DNA of 64,000 bases from Serpula lacrymans var. lacrymans S7.9. Its lineage: Eukaryota; Basidiomycota; Agaricomycetes; Boletales; Serpulaceae. Below, piece after piece: positions 10,455 to 22,086 of this stretch (position 1 is the stretch's first letter; the number at the start of each line of letters is the position of its first letter). The stretch is taken from the NCBI RefSeq assembly GCF_000218685.1, contig NW_006763293.1, positions 1,919,968-1,983,967 of the forward strand. Reading direction: 5' to 3'. The translations under genes were made by a program, and so were the position numbers. The notes below the pieces were generated by a model. That model had not been told where the DNA came from and searched no databases. It saw only the letters and a list, made by a program, of their open reading frames with translations.

Positions 10455-13400
10455 ATGATTCCATTCATCCCAACCGTCGCACTTGCTTTCGTCTCGTTCA
10501 TATCCTCAGCTTTCATCGTTCTTCGTATAGTAATTCCCATTTTACCTCCTCACCCTTTGAGCCGACGAGTTTCACCCGTAAGTGGTCACTTTACTTACAA
10601 ACATTCACTTGACCGATATACATCCTAGGCCGAGTTTGGACTGCCTAACTACAATTTTCGTTCTCTTTCTTCAGCCGACAAGAGTCATCTCTGGCTCGCC
10701 TCTCTCGACATCCTTGCACTCGGTGTGTTCATCTGGCAAGCAGTTACAGAATATCTTGGTGGTCCCGCAGACTTCAGCGAAGCACTTGATGCAGCTTCAG
10801 CATCTAGGCTCTGGTTTGCGTTGACTATCCGTCAAACGTGTCTCTTAGTCGTATCTACTCTTACGCTGCTTCACATCCGTATGGGCCGTTCAGTATCGTT
10901 CGGTGCAAAGCACTGGATCCTTTGGGCACCAACCTTGCTTCTTGCCGTAACGTCCACGGTTATGGCAGGTATTCTTGCAGACACTGGCGTTACAGGTTTA
11001 TTCGTAGGCCTCGTTGCCTATTCGACCACGGTTGCTCTCCTAAGCACTGTGGCGTTTGGTGGCCTAATCTTCACGTTGATCATCATCAAGCGCAACTTGG
11101 CCGCGTTGAACGACCCCGCGGATAGCTGGCCTCCCGCCAAGGAGGTTGAAGACAAGCCCCGTCCGTCTTTTGCCACTGAAGATGTGGATGCTATGCGCGA
11201 GGGTAGCTCTTGGATTACGTCGGATGCTAGCTCTCGCCATGAGTCCGTGTCAGGTTGGTCATTCTCAACCCATCATACTCACCACCGTCACGGATCGGTT
11301 CGCGTCAATGCTGCAGCCGCTTCTCAGGTGTCTGTCGCAGCTAAATCATCGTTCTGGTTCAACCCCCCTACACCTGCTAATGGACGTGATTCTGGTATAC
11401 CTCCCGTGCCGCCTCTGCCATCTCCTTACAAACAGAGTACTTCGCCAACCTGTGCTTTAAGTGACGACCCAGACCCCTTCCGACGCGACGTTCCAGACAA
11501 TCAACGTGCTCGCCTCGGCTCACAAACCTCTTGGCTGACCTCGCCTTCTGCATCTCAAGTCACTTTGTCTGCTTGGTCTTACCCCACAGGCCGTGGTGAC
11601 GCCAGTACTCCGGATCTTAATGCTGAGTTGCTACCATCAACCGCGGTATCACGCCCTGTCACTCCTGCTTTGGCCAGCGCTCAGGTCCTGGGCGGCTATG
11701 GGTACACTCGGGATGCCGAAAAGGGTATTGCATCATTGGCAGTGACAGGTACTGAAATTGATGTGTCTGTCTACCGGTATGTTTGTTGGTTAATTTCAAT
11801 ATGGCTTCCTTTTGTAAGTGGTTTACTTTCCTTCGATCAATACACACATCTAATAGTGATTTCCAGGGACTCTCACTTCCTTACTTGTTTGCAGTTTCCC
11901 CTCATGGTTACGCTATTTCCAGCGCGATGCCCATTATGCTTGTTCTATCGGTCACTATCTCCAGTCCTCTCCTGGCTCTTAATATATTGCTGCGGTCGCC
12001 TATCCCCATCCCATCTGGGCTTTTCGATGCCCATAGCGAACCTCCCTCTATTGTCATGCGTGCGCCTTCCCCAGCCACTACATTGGCATCCTATAACCGC
12101 GAGTACAAACGTAGCGGTAGCGTCACAGTTGTGGAAGGACGCCGTAGTGGAGATGTTTGGATTTCGAAAGGGGATGCCGTCCATGGCAAAAGTAAGGTGG
12201 GTCGGGCAATGGGAATGTTGACTCCGGTACCTAGGTTAGCGGTACTTCCACCAGAAGGTGAAGAACCCCAGGACGGCGAGATTACACCACCTCTACCCAT
12301 GCAGACAGAAGACATGTCTTTTGGTAACACCGTCCCGCCGACTCCGCAATCGACGAACAGCGCTGAGTTGGGAAGGGTGAGGAAGGAGTCCAAAGCATCA
12401 TCTCACCTTTCTGGAGGGGAAGACTCTTTGGGATTTGCTTCCAGGATCATGATTGCTCAGAGGCACTATTCTGCGCTTGCCACAACGGTTGTTGTACCAG
12501 CGTCTCCTGAAAAAGCATCCGACGACGGTGTTGAGGGTACGACTACTGGTGTCGCCATTGACCAACAAGTTATGGCCGTGCGAAATTCACACCTCCGCTC
12601 ACGTTCCGTATCGTCCGAATTCAGTCCATCCGAATTCAGTCCTAGAGCAATCACGACTTCTGAAGCAAGCTTGAGTCCCCCTCCTTCTCTCCCTCTTCCG
12701 CCAACTCCACCCAATGTTAGGAATGCCAAACTCGCCAGGCTTGTTCACCGAAAGTCATACTCATCCGGCTTCTCTTTTGGCGCGGTTGTAAATGACGACA
12801 TCAACGAAATCGACGCTCTTACTGCTGGTGTATTGCCTCTCCTTGTCCCAGGGCTTAAAGTTGGAGATGACATGCGCATCCGTCATGACTGGAAATTCTC
12901 TCCCCCGATCAGTAGTACCGTTACCAAGAAAAAGGCCGCACGAACTCACCATCAACAATCCTCCGAGTTTGACTTTGGCATTTTGGGAACATCAGGAGAA
13001 TTCCCTTCGCCTCAACTTCATTCTACCCCTGCCCAGAGAAAGCAAGCCGCTAGAGCGAAGAAGATATCTGCCAGCAAGAGACACCACTTCAGTTTACCTA
13101 GGTAGGTAAGCGAGATCCATGTTCGTGACATCTTGTTGATGACTTTTACAGCTTGGGTCTTGGCAAAGACGGTGTCCACTCATGGATTCCCGAGCTTAAT
13201 CGTGCTTTAGATAACAAAGTAGGGCCATACGCAACTGTTTCCAACACAGACAGTGCCAGGAGAAATACTGTTTGGGGTGGCGAGTCTGTGCCTACCCTGT
13301 CGCACACAAAGACTGTTAGAGAGGACGACGCCCTTCTCTGCACAATTCCTGAAGCTCCTCTCGCACGGGCTGCATCAACTCGCAGCCTTGGACTTCGTGC

Positions 13401-14097
13401 TGATGTCCCCCATGATGCTCGTTCGTCTGCTGCCTCTCTATCCGACAAACATACTATCGCTCCTCCTTCTGCTGCTTCCACCGTCACGCTGTTTGAACTC
13501 GACAATGGCTCTGGTCCCATCGCGGAGAGTACACCCCAAGATTCGCAGAAGAACCAGCAACTGACTACAAGGCACCAACCTCCCGTTATGCACCTCCCCA
13601 CTTCTCGTCGCTCAAGTATTGTTTATATCAAACCCGATGAAAATGTACAAAATAATGACCCTACGCCTACGAACCGCACGTCCTCCAATGTTTTCGCTCA
13701 GTGGTCTTCGCGAGCCGTAAGACCACTTATACCCAAAGCTAGCAAATTGCAGCGCAAGCAATCATCATCTGAAGGCAAGCCAGGCTCCCCTAGTGGAGGC
13801 CTGCGACCTCTCTCGCTCCTCCAGAATCGCGACACCAATCGTACTAGTGATGTCGCTAATACGAGTGGAACGCGCCCGCTTGTTCTTGGAAAGAAGAAGC
13901 AGAAAGTGACTGTAATCGCAGATGAGAATGCCGATCCTAGTTCTGAGAACAAACATCTGAAGCCGCTTCAGCTTGCACGCTCCGACACGAGCAAAGCCCG
14001 AGGAGTGCTCCGAAAAGGCGAAGTCATACCGAACGTGGTTGTACGACCGCCTTCAACAATGACCGAGCAAACAGGGTTCACTTATGGTTTCCGTTGA
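10455..14097 (+). CDS. Large membrane protein, ~1144 aa, unknown family
   Basis: Modelled exons: 10455-10577, 10683-11813, 11867-13101 and 13152-14097. Exons 2-4 join cleanly (53- and 50-nt introns). The first acceptor is less certain: the TTCTTCAG at 10674 gives the wrong phase, and ACAAG at 10682 gives the right one. The protein begins with a hydrophobic anchor (MIPFIPTVALAFVSFISSAF), then about five more hydrophobic helices to residue ~190. A Ser/Pro/His-rich loop of ~230 residues follows, then two further helices around the exon 2/3 junction (WLISIWLPF and AMPIMLVLSVTISSPLLALN), and a long disordered, Ser/Thr/Pro-rich C-terminal region. This layout suits a fungal plasma-membrane protein with cytoplasmic regulatory regions. 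No enzyme or transporter motif is recognisable. Confidence 0.75.
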
Positions 14098-15660
14098 TTG
14101 GAACTATCTTTTCCTCGTTCTATATTTTTATTTCTTTTGAATTTATGCCTATTTCTATAGACTCGACTATCACGCTTTTTTGACCCGAAACGATCTCAAT
14201 GTGTACTGCTTTTGAAGCTTTTGAACTATGCCTCCCCTATGCTGTTTCTCCTCACGCACAAGTTATCTCTGCTAGTCTTTTCATCTTTGCATTTTACGTC
14301 ATCGCTATTTGTTGCAGTTATCTCAGTCCTGCTCCCTACTTGCTTTTACTGTGTTGTTACTGCTATCAATCCGAATTTCTTGCTTTTCTGTTTTCGTTAC
14401 GGTGACTCTTGAAGAACTCACGCAAAGTTTCCAAGCTATTCTTTTACCCTTACTGATGTTATCCACCCTGAACGTTTGAACACCGCTCTGTTGAAATACT
14501 TGATCGATTTTCAGTCTAGTACTTGAGAATACTATGTTGTTTGATATCTAATGTTCATTCAACGCCCGCGAGGTTACTCATCCAAGTTTGATTACCATCG
14601 TCAACACCTTGCCAGCTTGAGTTCTATACCAGGCTTTGCGTGGATGGCCTACGATCATTGCCAATAACTAGTCAGCAACCTTATCTGGGGCGTTTAATGT
14701 TCAGGTATATCCGGACTTTTATATTTTCGTGTTCATCCCTGCTTTCATTTTCGACATCAGCTATGCACTCGCTAGGAGCGTACATAGATGGGCCATGTTG
14801 CCCCTAGAGCGCCCACAAGCAATATTGTCATTTAAACCTTTACATACATAACATTTTTACCGTCCTCTCAGTCCCTTGTGATTAATTGCAGGACACGCAA
14901 GATCTAGAAACGACGATTATACAAAAAATAAATACGCAGAGGAACACAGCTAAAATTAACGTTCGTTCATTTGAGAAGATCATCATCTCTTTAGACTGTC
15001 GAAAGAAGTAACAAATACTAAAAGATTTACGATACTATCATGGACCCAAAGGACTTCTGCCTCGTTAAATAAAAATACCCTGAATACCCTGTATACTTTA
15101 TGAGTGATGAAAAACGATGTGGCTCAATGTGGTCGAGGGCATACCAAAATGAGATGGGTGTATGAGTACAACGGACACCCGCATTCCTGGTGGCATACTC
15201 CTATCAAGCACGCCGCTAGAACATTCTTTATAGGATCATTCCGACGAAATGAAAGGCATGCAGACACAAGGACAAGCAGAGATAGATTGATATAGCAGGT
15301 GGGTACCTACCCAAGACTCAGGAGATCGAAGAGTGATACGAGATTCTACAGATTCATATCTGTTAGAAGGGGTTCAAAGTTTGATATCGAAGATTTCAGG
15401 GTTAAAGTATGGTGTTGATGCAGCATTACATGCATGAACTCGTCAGTGGGCATTCTTACGGAAGTTAGACAGATCGATTGCGGAAAGCCATGGGGATGAC
15501 ACACGTTGAAGACATAAACACGACAGTGTCAGACGGCAGAGTGATCGCAGTCGCCCTCAAGAGGTGGGGTTAAACAAGAAAACCGAAAACCTGCAGTGAG
15601 GCAAGGAACCGCGTCAGCCATCATATTCCACGCATTGTAACAGAACCTACTTCAAAAACA
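14098..15660. other. Intergenic, 1.56 kb, no gene seen
   Basis: AT-rich with short hydrophobic open stretches only (for example 14199-14405). It should hold the 3' end of the upstream transcript and the promoter of paralogue B. No tRNA fold, LTR or other repeat was noticed. Confidence 0.5.
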
Positions 15661-17025
15661 ATGGTACGCAGCGACATTCCCTTACGTGACTCGCATTTCT
15701 CGCTGGACGCCTCAGGAGTGGCTGGGTTCTTTGGAGGTGATGAAGCGATTTCGGCGATGCTGACAGTGCATCTTTATGAGGGTAGAAGGTGGTTAGGCTG
15801 GTACAACTCTCCGGGCAGTTATACTGTCGCCAAGCGATACGGGCAAATAGCAAACTCCAGGTTTTGGGACGGCCTTTTCCCAGGACCAAACCAGGATCCT
15901 TCTATCGCATTCGAACTAGAGGGGATGACTGGCCCAAAGTTCATAGCTGCTCGCTCAGGGACCACTATACAGCATACAGGCCACTTAGGTTATTTGTTTG
16001 CGGAGGAGTGCAAAGGGAGAAAAGCGGCTGTCGTGAAGGGACGAAAAACATCTCCAATGGGAGTAACAATCGTAGAGTTACATGGATTGACTAACTCCCA
16101 ACCTTCGACACAGACGAACGACCACTCAGTTGACCTCAGGCTGAGGACTCACTCCATTGAGATGGCAGTATTTCCGATCTCAATCAGCCTGGGCACCTGT
16201 ATTGCGTGCGGAATATTCAGGGATTGGTTTTGCTTTTCCATGATATTACTTGGAATTGTGTCGAGTGGAGTGACTTGTTTAGTCATTGGGTCAGGGAAGT
16301 TTGACGTTCGGAGGATTGTGCCAGCCAAAGGATCTCCGAAAGGCGACGGGATGATGATTTCTGATAAAGACGTGATCATCTTGCAAGGAGAAGAAAGTTC
16401 TGTTGCTACAATAACGAGGGGCAGTTTTACGTTGGACTTTACGGGTCAAAATCATCCCGATGCCATTCAGGCTGGAGGCGAAGAACACGAACCCGTGTAC
16501 AGAAGTATCGGGCTCTGTTCTCTCCTTCTGGTCGCCCAGTTTCTACTTCAGCTTCTCCTGATTCCGCAAGGTACACTCTTCGGGCAAATCATGTTCATAG
16601 GGTCGCTTGCCGTCTCGTGGGCATACAATTCATATCTTGCTTCAATCGAGAAGGAGAAGGTTCAGAGGGAAATCTTAATGGAGAAGGTGTTGAAAGAGCC
16701 GTGGGTGAAGAAATACCAACTTGGAACAAGAACATCTATGACCGTTTTCGTGCTTCTTGCCATGATGCCTGCTGAACCTCGCAAGCTTTTGAACGAGATG
16801 CTTCCTAATGATACAAGAGCGTGGAAGACATGGAAGGACACCGTACTGGATAAGATAGAAAAGAACCAAGAGCTTCGTTTCTCGGAAAACCACTGGAACA
16901 TTGCTGGATTTAGAGATGACGAAACGAGTTTGCTCAAGACTCTTTATGGAGATGCAGAGGATGCCTATGAAGGACATCTAGGCCATCGGGCTTCTAGGAG
17001 CGATGACATTGAAAAGGGAGTATGA
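15661..17025 (+). CDS. Membrane protein, paralogue B of an inverted pair
   Basis: An intronless 454-aa protein homologous end-to-end to the 434-aa product of 6375-7679. Near-identical blocks include LDASGVAGFFGGDEAISAM, GWYNSPGSYTVAKRYGQ and LLIPQGTLFGQIMF, as well as the tail motif LPNDTRAWKTWK. Differences cluster in linkers: B has about 20 extra residues before the first membrane helix and in the central loop. Hydrophobic segments fall at about 162-190, 195-215, 280-322 and 350-370. It is transcribed away from paralogue A, and its 3' side abuts the transposon nest. The function is unknown. The pair looks like an inverted duplication or a lineage-specific expansion that stayed under coding constraint, since both frames are intact. 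Confidence 0.8.
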   Translation: MVRSDIPLRDSHFSLDASGVAGFFGGDEAISAMLTVHLYEGRRWLGWYNSPGSYTVAKRYGQIANSRFWDGLFPGPNQDPSIAFELEGMTGPKFIAARSGTTIQHTGHLGYLFAEECKGRKAAVVKGRKTSPMGVTIVELHGLTNSQPSTQTNDHSVDLRLRTHSIEMAVFPISISLGTCIACGIFRDWFCFSMILLGIVSSGVTCLVIGSGKFDVRRIVPAKGSPKGDGMMISDKDVIILQGEESSVATITRGSFTLDFTGQNHPDAIQAGGEEHEPVYRSIGLCSLLLVAQFLLQLLLIPQGTLFGQIMFIGSLAVSWAYNSYLASIEKEKVQREILMEKVLKEPWVKKYQLGTRTSMTVFVLLAMMPAEPRKLLNEMLPNDTRAWKTWKDTVLDKIEKNQELRFSENHWNIAGFRDDETSLLKTLYGDAEDAYEGHLGHRASRSDDIEKGV

Positions 17026-17269
17026 CGAACGGATTCAGTGCCAGATAGTGGTTGAATGGTTGGAGATTCTCGATGCCTGAACTATTTATTGATGAGTTAG
17101 AATAACGTACTGGCCCCTGTGGGTGGCAATGCGCAAAACATCTCCATACAGAAAGCCATGTGTCGGAAAAATCCGTTTCAACTAACACAAACAAATCTTA
17201 AGCCAATGCTAAAACTTTGTGCATGAAAACTGTTGTGCCAACTTCATGTTTAAGAGCATATACAGGTTT

Positions 17270-17461
17270 GTTTACTGATACTGATAGAAAATGACATGAT
17301 TCCACCAAAAATACACCCATTTTCCTTAGGCTGGTACAAAGATTTACACCATTATTATGAACTACTGTATAGTTCATCTGACATCCATCTTTGTTAAGAT
17401 TGTGGCACCGGCCAATTTGTCTACCAGCTGACTAATCAAAGGCAGCAGATACATGTTTTTA
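17270..17461 (-). pseudogene. Ty3/gypsy reverse transcriptase relic, distal piece
   Basis: On the minus strand, just left of the copia insertion, the sequence reads PLISQLVDKLAGATILTKMD and continues VR then a stop. This matches the gypsy RT block PLPLIxxLxDKLxGAxxFTKxDVR. It is the continuation of the RT relic at 24093-24940: removing the copia element and one TTTTA copy joins NEYMV to KNMYLLPLIS in a single open frame. Downstream of the DVR block, stops appear and the relic fades near 17270. Confidence 0.75.
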
Positions 17462-18096
17462 TGACAAAACCAGATAAACCCGGTGTTACAATACACAATC
17501 TTCGGACCTTTAATTTTCACTCTCCTCTTTTACCTTTTTCTGTAGTTTTCACACACTGTGCCATGCGGCACTCTCCCTTTGGTTCAAACTCCTCTTTCTC
17601 GTGCTGCACTGCCTTCCTTCTTATTTTAGCTATAAGTATCTCATGCAGTGGAGCTGGTCACACGGGCTGTGCCCATGACATCATCAGCCACTGCCTTCAT
17701 CAACTGTATAGTACATATGTACAAACAAACCTGTAGTAGTATAAATACCCCAATAGATCAAGGAGACTCCTCAGCGAGTCCTCCTGTTGTTTACCCACAA
17801 CTAACTCGGTCCTACCTAAGGGGTAACCACTCCCTCATCACTACCTTTATAGTTGGTTCTAGTTGTGCCGCCAGAGTAACTAACTCTTGGTTGTTACACC
17901 CGGTCTCTACTAAAGTGGCCATTGTTCTCCATGGAGCATAGCCACCACTCCATGGAATCGCCATTGTTCTCCTAGGAGTCTTTATACCTTAGCGAGTAGC
18001 ACCTCTGACTATAAGTAGTAGGGGGTTTAGTATAGGAATACCTCAGTCATTTCTATAGCCTCTTGGGCAGCAGCTGAGTTTCACTTAGATTTATTA
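17462..18096 (+). repeat. Copia 5' LTR, interrupted by LTR A2
   Basis: After removal of solo LTR A2 and one CCCGG copy, about 215 bp remain that align with the 3' LTR. Compared with the 3' LTR it lacks about 52 bp just after GCAGCTGAG. The sequence GGTCATGAGCCCTGG follows the LTR and is a plausible primer-binding region. Confidence 0.88.
17484..17898 (-). mobile_element. Solo LTR family A, copy A2, TSD CCCGG
   Basis: A 415-bp LTR inserted in the copia 5' LTR. Its ends are TGTTACA and TTGGTTGTTACA. Perfect 5-bp duplications CCCGG lie at 17479-17483 and 17899-17903. Its orientation is opposite to A4 and A5. No internal region remains. Confidence 0.92.
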
Positions 18097-18144
18097 GGTC
18101 ATGAGCCCTGGTGGCGCAAGAGCTACACAGAAAATAATTCTCAT

Positions 18145-18943
18145 TTGAAACGGCAACCTTGGAACCATGACCACAGCACACAATACCTCTGCATGTCTAG
18201 TTCTCACTGGACCCAACAATTTCCAGATATGGAAACTCTGGAAAAGGTCCTCCGAGTTGTTACTAGAGAAGAGCTTAAGCCCTCACCAGGAAAGCCCACC
18301 TCCTTGGAGGATCCTGAAATTACCTGGATACTTAAGGATGAGAAGGCACATGGAATCATTCAGGATCACATCTCTGATGCCCTCCTAATGAGGACTGGAG
18401 ACCTCACCAGCTCCAAGGAGTTATTTGACATACTTATTTCACTCCATCAGACATCCGGCATTGCCTTGGCCTTCTATTCATTCCAGCAACTCACCAAATT
18501 GTCCTAGGCCTTTGCTCTTCTTCAATCTCTCTCATGAACTCCTGAATGGCAAATATTTCAGTCATCAGTAATTAACACAATTGAAGAAAATAAACTTACC
18601 TTTGATGCAGTTGAGATTTGGATCACTGCAGAAGTTGCACGACAGTCAGGAAAGGCCCCTGGAGGTTCCAAATCAGCACTCAAGTCCAAGGAGAAGTGGT
18701 GTGACTTCCACAAAGCAAAATTGCACAACACCTTGGAGTGTCGAACACTTCAGTCAGCTGGAAAATGTCAAAAGAAGAAGGGAAAGTAGAAGTACAAGGA
18801 TAAAGGAAAAGATAAGGAAAAGGCAAATACAGCAGAGCAATCATCTGGATCTGACTCTGAGGAGGAACAGAGTCATATTGCATTGGAACATGTACATATT
18901 TCCAAGCCCCTTGCTAAACTCATTCAAGCTTACCTTGTGTCGG
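18145..18943 (+). pseudogene. Copia gag relic
   Basis: The reading frame that starts MTTAHNTSACLVLTGPNNFQ at 18167 matches the usual copia gag opening (L-x-G-x-N-N-x-x-x-W). Further on, in a shifted frame, a gag-tail motif WCDFHKAKLHNTLECR appears near 18700. Frame changes and stops break the gene. The end is cut by insertion of LTR B3. Confidence 0.7.
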
Positions 18944-19635
18944 TGTGAGGCAACGATAAACTATAACAAAAACAAAACCTGTCTCCTACTGCACTTGCAG
19001 AGAGTAAGGGGTTTGATGAGCTTGAGGTCGACAGATGCTAGTAAATATAGCAAGTAGAGGACTTGGGAGTAAACTCAAGGGTTTCAGTTGAGGAGTAAAG
19101 CGGGTAAATTCAGTAATAGAAAACTAAAGAGCTATACATGTGACGTGTAGGGTTTATATAGCTAACCGTCCGTTCCTCAGACCGAAAGGAGAATAGATGA
19201 AAAGTGGTCTGAGGAATAAATCGTCCAATAAAAAAAAGGGAACAACTATCATACGACTTTAACTTGATTAATCAGCGGGTGAGAGAATTGTACTAATAAT
19301 AGGTGTTTGTCACGCGTGTTCAGGAACTGTATCCTTATGATGAGGTACGATCCGGATCAAAGTGTTTATTAGTATATCCAGGCCTTAATGGGGTTTGGAG
19401 CTGGTTGGCGAGATGCCTACTACCAGTCTCTACCCATTGTGCTGGCTGGCTGGGAGTGATACCCAGTCTCTGATCTGCAATATAAAGTGGTAACGGTGGT
19501 TAAGAAAGCCTGTGAGGGCTATGAGAAGTAAGATAGCAAATGATACCTCTAGCCCTAGAGCCAGAGGTGTAATGGGAAAAGCGTTCGAGAACCAAGACAT
19601 GGAGAAGATAAGAAAATAATAAAATGGTCCTTACA
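18944..19635 (+). mobile_element. Solo LTR family B, copy B3, TSD GTCGG
   Basis: A 692-bp LTR (TGTGAGGCAACG to GGTCCTTACA) inserted between the gag and protease parts of the copia element. Perfect target duplications GTCGG lie at 18939-18943 and 19636-19640. It is about as long as B2 and retains most of its CpGs, so it is younger than B1. Confidence 0.92.
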
Positions 19636-19640
19636 GTCGG

Positions 19641-21673
19641 AACCCAATAAGACCAAAACAACAATCATCATTGACTCTGGAGCAACATCTCACATGGTCC
19701 CTCACCACTCCTGGTTTGAGCCAGGAACATACCATGTTCTGAATTCTCCGAGGACAATCAGTTTTGGGGATGAATCCTCTGTAAATGCCATTGGAATTGG
19801 AACAGTAATCCTACAAGCAACTGTTGGCAAAAAGGACTACAATATTGCACTGTCAAATGCCTTACTTGTTATGATACACAATGTTTGGACCTTTAAATTT
19901 CATTCTCCTCTTTAACTTTCTTCTGTAGTTTTCACACCCTGTGCTATGCGGCACTTGCCCTTTTGTTCAAACTCCACCTTCTCGCGCTGCACTGCCTTTT
20001 CTGATTTTTAGCTACAAGTATCTCATGCAATGGAGCTGGTCACACGGGCTGTGCCCCATGACATCATCAGCCACTGCCTCCATCAACTGTAGAGTGCATG
20101 TACAAACAACCTGTAGTAGTAATATATACCCCAATAGATCAAGGAGACTCCTCAGCAAGTCCTCCTGTTGTTTACCCACAACAAACTCGGTCCTATCAAA
20201 AGGGTAACCACTTCCACTCACTTCCTCTAAAGCTTTGTCTGAGTTGTGCACCAGAGTATAAAAACTTTGGTTGTAACATTACTTGTGCCAAACTTCACTT
20301 TAGCACTTGTCTCAGTCCACAAATTGTCTAAAATAGGGTTATCAACACTTTTTCCAGCAGGATCCAATGCTTGTAAAGTTCAAAAAAAGAAGGAACTTAT
20401 CCTCACTGCCTTATACAAGCAAGGACTTTATCACATCCAAGCAAAATCTGAAATCAACCCAGAGTCAGCTTTTGCCACAGTAGATATAAATCTATTGCAC
20501 AGGAGAATGGGACACATTGGAATGGACCGCTTGCAACAAATGGTTACAAAAGGACAGCTCCAGGACATAGACACCCTTACCAGAACCCCGGAGTTTTGTG
20601 AACCTTGTGCTTTAGGAAAGATGAAGAAATTACCTTTCAAGTCCATTGGAGGAAACTGAGCCAAGTGCCCCATACAAATTGTGCACACAGATATTGGAGG
20701 GCCAATCAAACCAACCTCCAGGGAGGGTTTCCAATACTGGATTATCATTGTAGACAATTTCTCCAAATTTCCATGGATATATTTCCTAAAACACAAAAGT
20801 GAAGCACTGGAACGATACAAGCAATGGAAAGAAGATGTCCAAAAGTTCTTCCAAACTCATTTAGGAGAAGAAAACTTCACTCCACTGCACACAGAATTCC
20901 TCCAGAGTGGTGATGGGGGAGGAGAATATACTGGCAATGTATTCAAAAATCAACTCTGAGGAAATGATGTCCTCCAAGAAACTACAGCTGCAGATACTCC
21001 GGAACAAAATGGCATTGCAGAACACATGAATCAGACATTGGCTACATTAGCAACCACTATACTCCATGATTCCAAGCTCCCAAAGTCATTCTGGGTAGAT
21101 GTTATGCAAACAACTGCATATATCACAGCATGCAGCCCAGCATCAGGGCTCCATAGACAGACCCCATATGAAATACTGTTTAAAAGGAGAGTTGATCCAA
21201 CTTTATTTTGCCCACATCTCCAAGGAGATGTTCCACAAGCAATGAAACTATATCAGCATAAAGACATTCCAAGAGCAGTGGGAGCACCTGATTAGCTAAG
21301 ACACCCTCCACAACAGTCTCTACAACCAAGATCCAAACACTGGCTATCTTCAGAATGGACACCCAAAGTAGAGTCACAGTCAGTGGGAGGACAGCTCCTC
21401 AACATACAGCCAGCTGATGTGGAGAAAGTCTGAATACAACTAGACAGCCTGTCCATCGGATCAGCTTCCAATACCTCCGAGGAGACACTCAACACCTTTA
21501 GGAGTGAGTGGGGCAACTCACACACAAATGTGTCTAATCCCTGGAGTTCCTGCACAAATTCCTCAAAGAGCAGTCATGCCTGCTGAAGCCCTAGGAGTAC
21601 GCAGAAGCAGTCGCCAGACTCGTCCTGCAGAGAAAAACTGAGATTATCAAAGGACTCTAGATGAGGAACAGTC
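19641..21673 (+). pseudogene. Copia protease-integrase relic
   Basis: The protease active-site block IIIDSGATSHMVPHHSWF is at about 19662-19715. Solo LTR A3 splits the next segment (SNALLV / PNFTLALVSVHKLSK), and the two sides rejoin in frame when it is removed. Then come the zinc-binding integrase start (LLHRRMGHIG and CEPCALGKMKKLPFKS), the catalytic-core blocks IVHTDIGGPIKP and SGDGGGEYTGNVF, and the C-terminal block TPEQNGIAEHMNQTLATL. Several stops interrupt it (for example TGA at 20657 and 20957), so no polyprotein can be made. Confidence 0.8.
19867..20278 (-). mobile_element. Solo LTR family A, copy A3, TSD TTACT
   Basis: A 412-bp LTR (TGTTATGATACACAATG to TTTGGTTGTAACA). Perfect duplications TTACT lie at 19862-19866 and 20279-20283. 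It lies between the copia protease and integrase in the same orientation as A2. Confidence 0.92.
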
Positions 21674-22086
21674 TGTAACAACCAAGAGTTTGTTACTCTG
21701 GTGCACAACTCAGACAAAGCTATAAAGGTAGTGAGGGGAGTGGCAACCCTTAGGATAGGACCGAGTTAGTTGTGGGTAAACAACAGGAGGACTCACTGAG
21801 GAGTCTCCTTGATCTATTGGGGTATATATACTACTACAGGTTGTTTGTACATATGTACTATACAGTTGATGAAGGCAGTGGCTGATGATGTCATAGGGCA
21901 CAGCCCACGTGACCAGCTCCACTGTGTGAGATACTTGTATCTAAAAATAACAAAAGGCAGTGCAGCGCAATAAGGTGGAGTTTGAACAAAAGGGAAAGTG
22001 CCATATGGCACAGTGTGTGAAAACTACAGAAGAAAGTTGAAGAGGGGGGTGAAATTTAAAGGTCCAAAAATTGTGTTATCATAACA
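21674..22086 (+). mobile_element. LTR family A, copy A4, no TSD, at a deletion
   Basis: A 413-bp LTR (TGTAACAACCAAGAG to GTTATCATAACA). The flanking 5-mers differ (CAGTC left, CTTAG right). The copia frame jumps from a post-integrase linker on the left to ILALAAKYDLELDQMDVSTA on the right, skipping roughly 100 residues that normally lead into the RT. The simplest reading is recombination between two family A LTRs with loss of the DNA between them. Confidence 0.88.

Noticed and set aside
11777..12221. Extension of the second exon frame of the large membrane gene to 12221
   Set aside because: After 11813 the frame loses the Ser/Pro-rich character. Splicing 11814-11866 joins to a long open frame that fits in phase and continues the membrane helices.
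14098..15660. tRNA or snRNA gene in the long intergenic gap
   Set aside because: No cloverleaf, A/B box pair or snRNA motif could be recognised by eye.
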